From the NCBI GenBank assembly GCA_019914945.1, contig CM034099.1:23152704-23216703 (forward strand): a stretch of DNA of 64,000 nucleotides. Direction: 5' to 3'. Positions 62,353 to 64,000 of the stretch are shown here, in pieces. This DNA is from Typha latifolia. Its lineage: Eukaryota > Streptophyta > Magnoliopsida > Poales > Typhaceae. Each line of letters begins with the position of its first letter. Positions within the stretch are counted from its first letter, which is position 1. Both the position numbers and the translations under genes were made by a program. The notes under the pieces are model-generated. The model did no database searches. It was not told the DNA's origin and saw only the letters and a list, made by a program, of their open reading frames with translations.

Positions 62353-63510
62353 GTCTTCCCTAAAAATTAAATCACCATAAAATACTAGACATAATTCTTA
62401 ATTAATTGGAACAAATTATTTGACTTCTTTGTCATCTCCAAGATCTTGTCCTAGCTAGCTACTCTTATTCTTGCTGATGTACTGCTTACTGTCTGCGAAC
62501 CTTCTCGATTTTATTGATCAGCACTTAGCACTTGTATATTTGGAATTCATAAGAATGACTCTCTCCATGTCACCTAGTCTGGCCATCATTTGGCAACACT
62601 AAACAATATCTTCTATGTTAAGTAAGACAAGCCTTTTACATGGAAACTTTTATTTCTTCTTCTTCAAAACTACAAAAAAATCCTATCGAATCCACTCTCA
62701 TACTCGTTCCATATTCATCCTTGTCAAATAGATATATTTATAAAGTCTATTATCCTAACATAAATTAAATGCCTTCTTAGAATGGATCTGAATTTAGTAT
62801 ATATTTATATCAAATTAATTGGAAAATATTTCATATCCTTCCTAAACAATTTCTCCTCATTACCATATGTAGATTTGCATATGGCCGATATGGTAAGAAT
62901 ATAAAAGTAAAAAAAAAATATCTTGAGACTTTTGTCCTTGCCACGTCAGCCTTCCAAACTTTCTTCTCCTTCCAAATATGAGACCGGTTTTAACGTTTCA
63001 CCCATTACGCTGCACAATTACAAATAAAGAGACATCTCATAAGACCGAATCCAGTAAGTGTTCTCGGAAAAGAATCGAGAAACCCTAAGCACGCGAAGGA
63101 ATTGGTGGGTATTAGGCAGTATAAGAGTTCGAATTCTCTTCGATTTATCGTGCTATCGTTGTTGATTCCCGGGAATTCTTCGTTTTCTTTCTTACTTTCG
63201 ATCCATTGTAACGTGTACTGTTGTTCTGATTTCTTAGGAGTATTCTTGATAGAAAGCATCCCATCTTGCCTGAAAGATCCGGTATTTGAATTTATTTATT
63301 TTTGCTTTGAGCTTTCTCGGAGGAAATTGTTCATACTGTGGTAGTTTGCATCTGTTTCGATGTATTCTTTGACTGCTATTGGATAGTTCTCCTCTATGCT
63401 TGTGTTTTATATTATTGGCAATCCTGTTTGTTGTCTGTTTTGCTTAAGTTTGTTATTTGATAGAAACCTATCATTTTCTTTATTAACTTAGAGGTTATAA
63501 GCAGCTATTC
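62353..63510. other. NLR 3' region and UBC leader
   Basis: The NLR 3' UTR and an AT-rich spacer lead into the probable leader of the UBC gene (about 63000-63300), followed by a leader intron ending near 63500-63503 (TATAAGCAG). No separate gene is supported. Confidence 0.6.

Positions 63511-64000
<490 letters not shown>

Overview
The window is nuclear DNA of a flowering plant. Its genes are split by AT-rich introns with plant-type splice sites, its protein families are plant-specific, and AT-rich intergenic DNA carries small inverted-repeat transposons. The GC-rich codons of the intron-free genes (NF-YC, the NLR) against an AT-rich background suggest a monocot, probably not a grass. The species cannot be fixed from the sequence alone.

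Layout, left to right. The last 19 codons of a Gly-rich protein (2-61, +). An NF-YC transcription factor (952-1479, +). A STAR/KH RNA-binding protein of the SPIN1 type (4930-9203, -, 7 exons). The ER-membrane RING ligase HRD1 (11829-19201, -, 7 exons). A broken copy of FAX1 exon 1 (about 19968-20095, -). A repeat-rich spacer. An intron-free membrane protein of unknown function (22412-23071, -). The plastid fatty-acid exporter FAX1 (24691-27751, -, 6 exons). An AGD12-type ArfGAP with a C2 domain (30562-35409, +, 8 exons). The proteasome activator PA200 (36662-55291, +, 35 exons, 1813 residues). The anther regulator MYB80 (55461-56645, -, 3 exons), tail to tail with PA200. An intact CC-NB-ARC-LRR immune receptor (59650-62352, +, one exon). 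The first two coding exons of a UBC8-type ubiquitin-conjugating enzyme, cut by the window edge (63511-64000, +).

Every multi-exon model was assembled by hand from splice sites, and in each the exon phases add up to one open frame of about the family's usual length. Transcription starts, UTR ends and poly(A) sites are mostly not placed.

The genes do not form a pathway. HRD1, PA200 and the UBC8-like E2 all belong to ubiquitin-proteasome proteolysis, but on different strands and without shared regulation visible; chance proximity is the simplest reading. The most interesting structure is non-genic or in splicing: three GC-AG introns (two in PA200), two related hAT-like snap-back elements with 8-bp target duplications in PA200 introns, an in-frame alternative last exon in PA200 that would replace its C-terminus, the FAX1 exon remnant next to the HRD1 promoter, and several young tandem duplications in introns and spacers. 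I found no wholly new multi-gene system.
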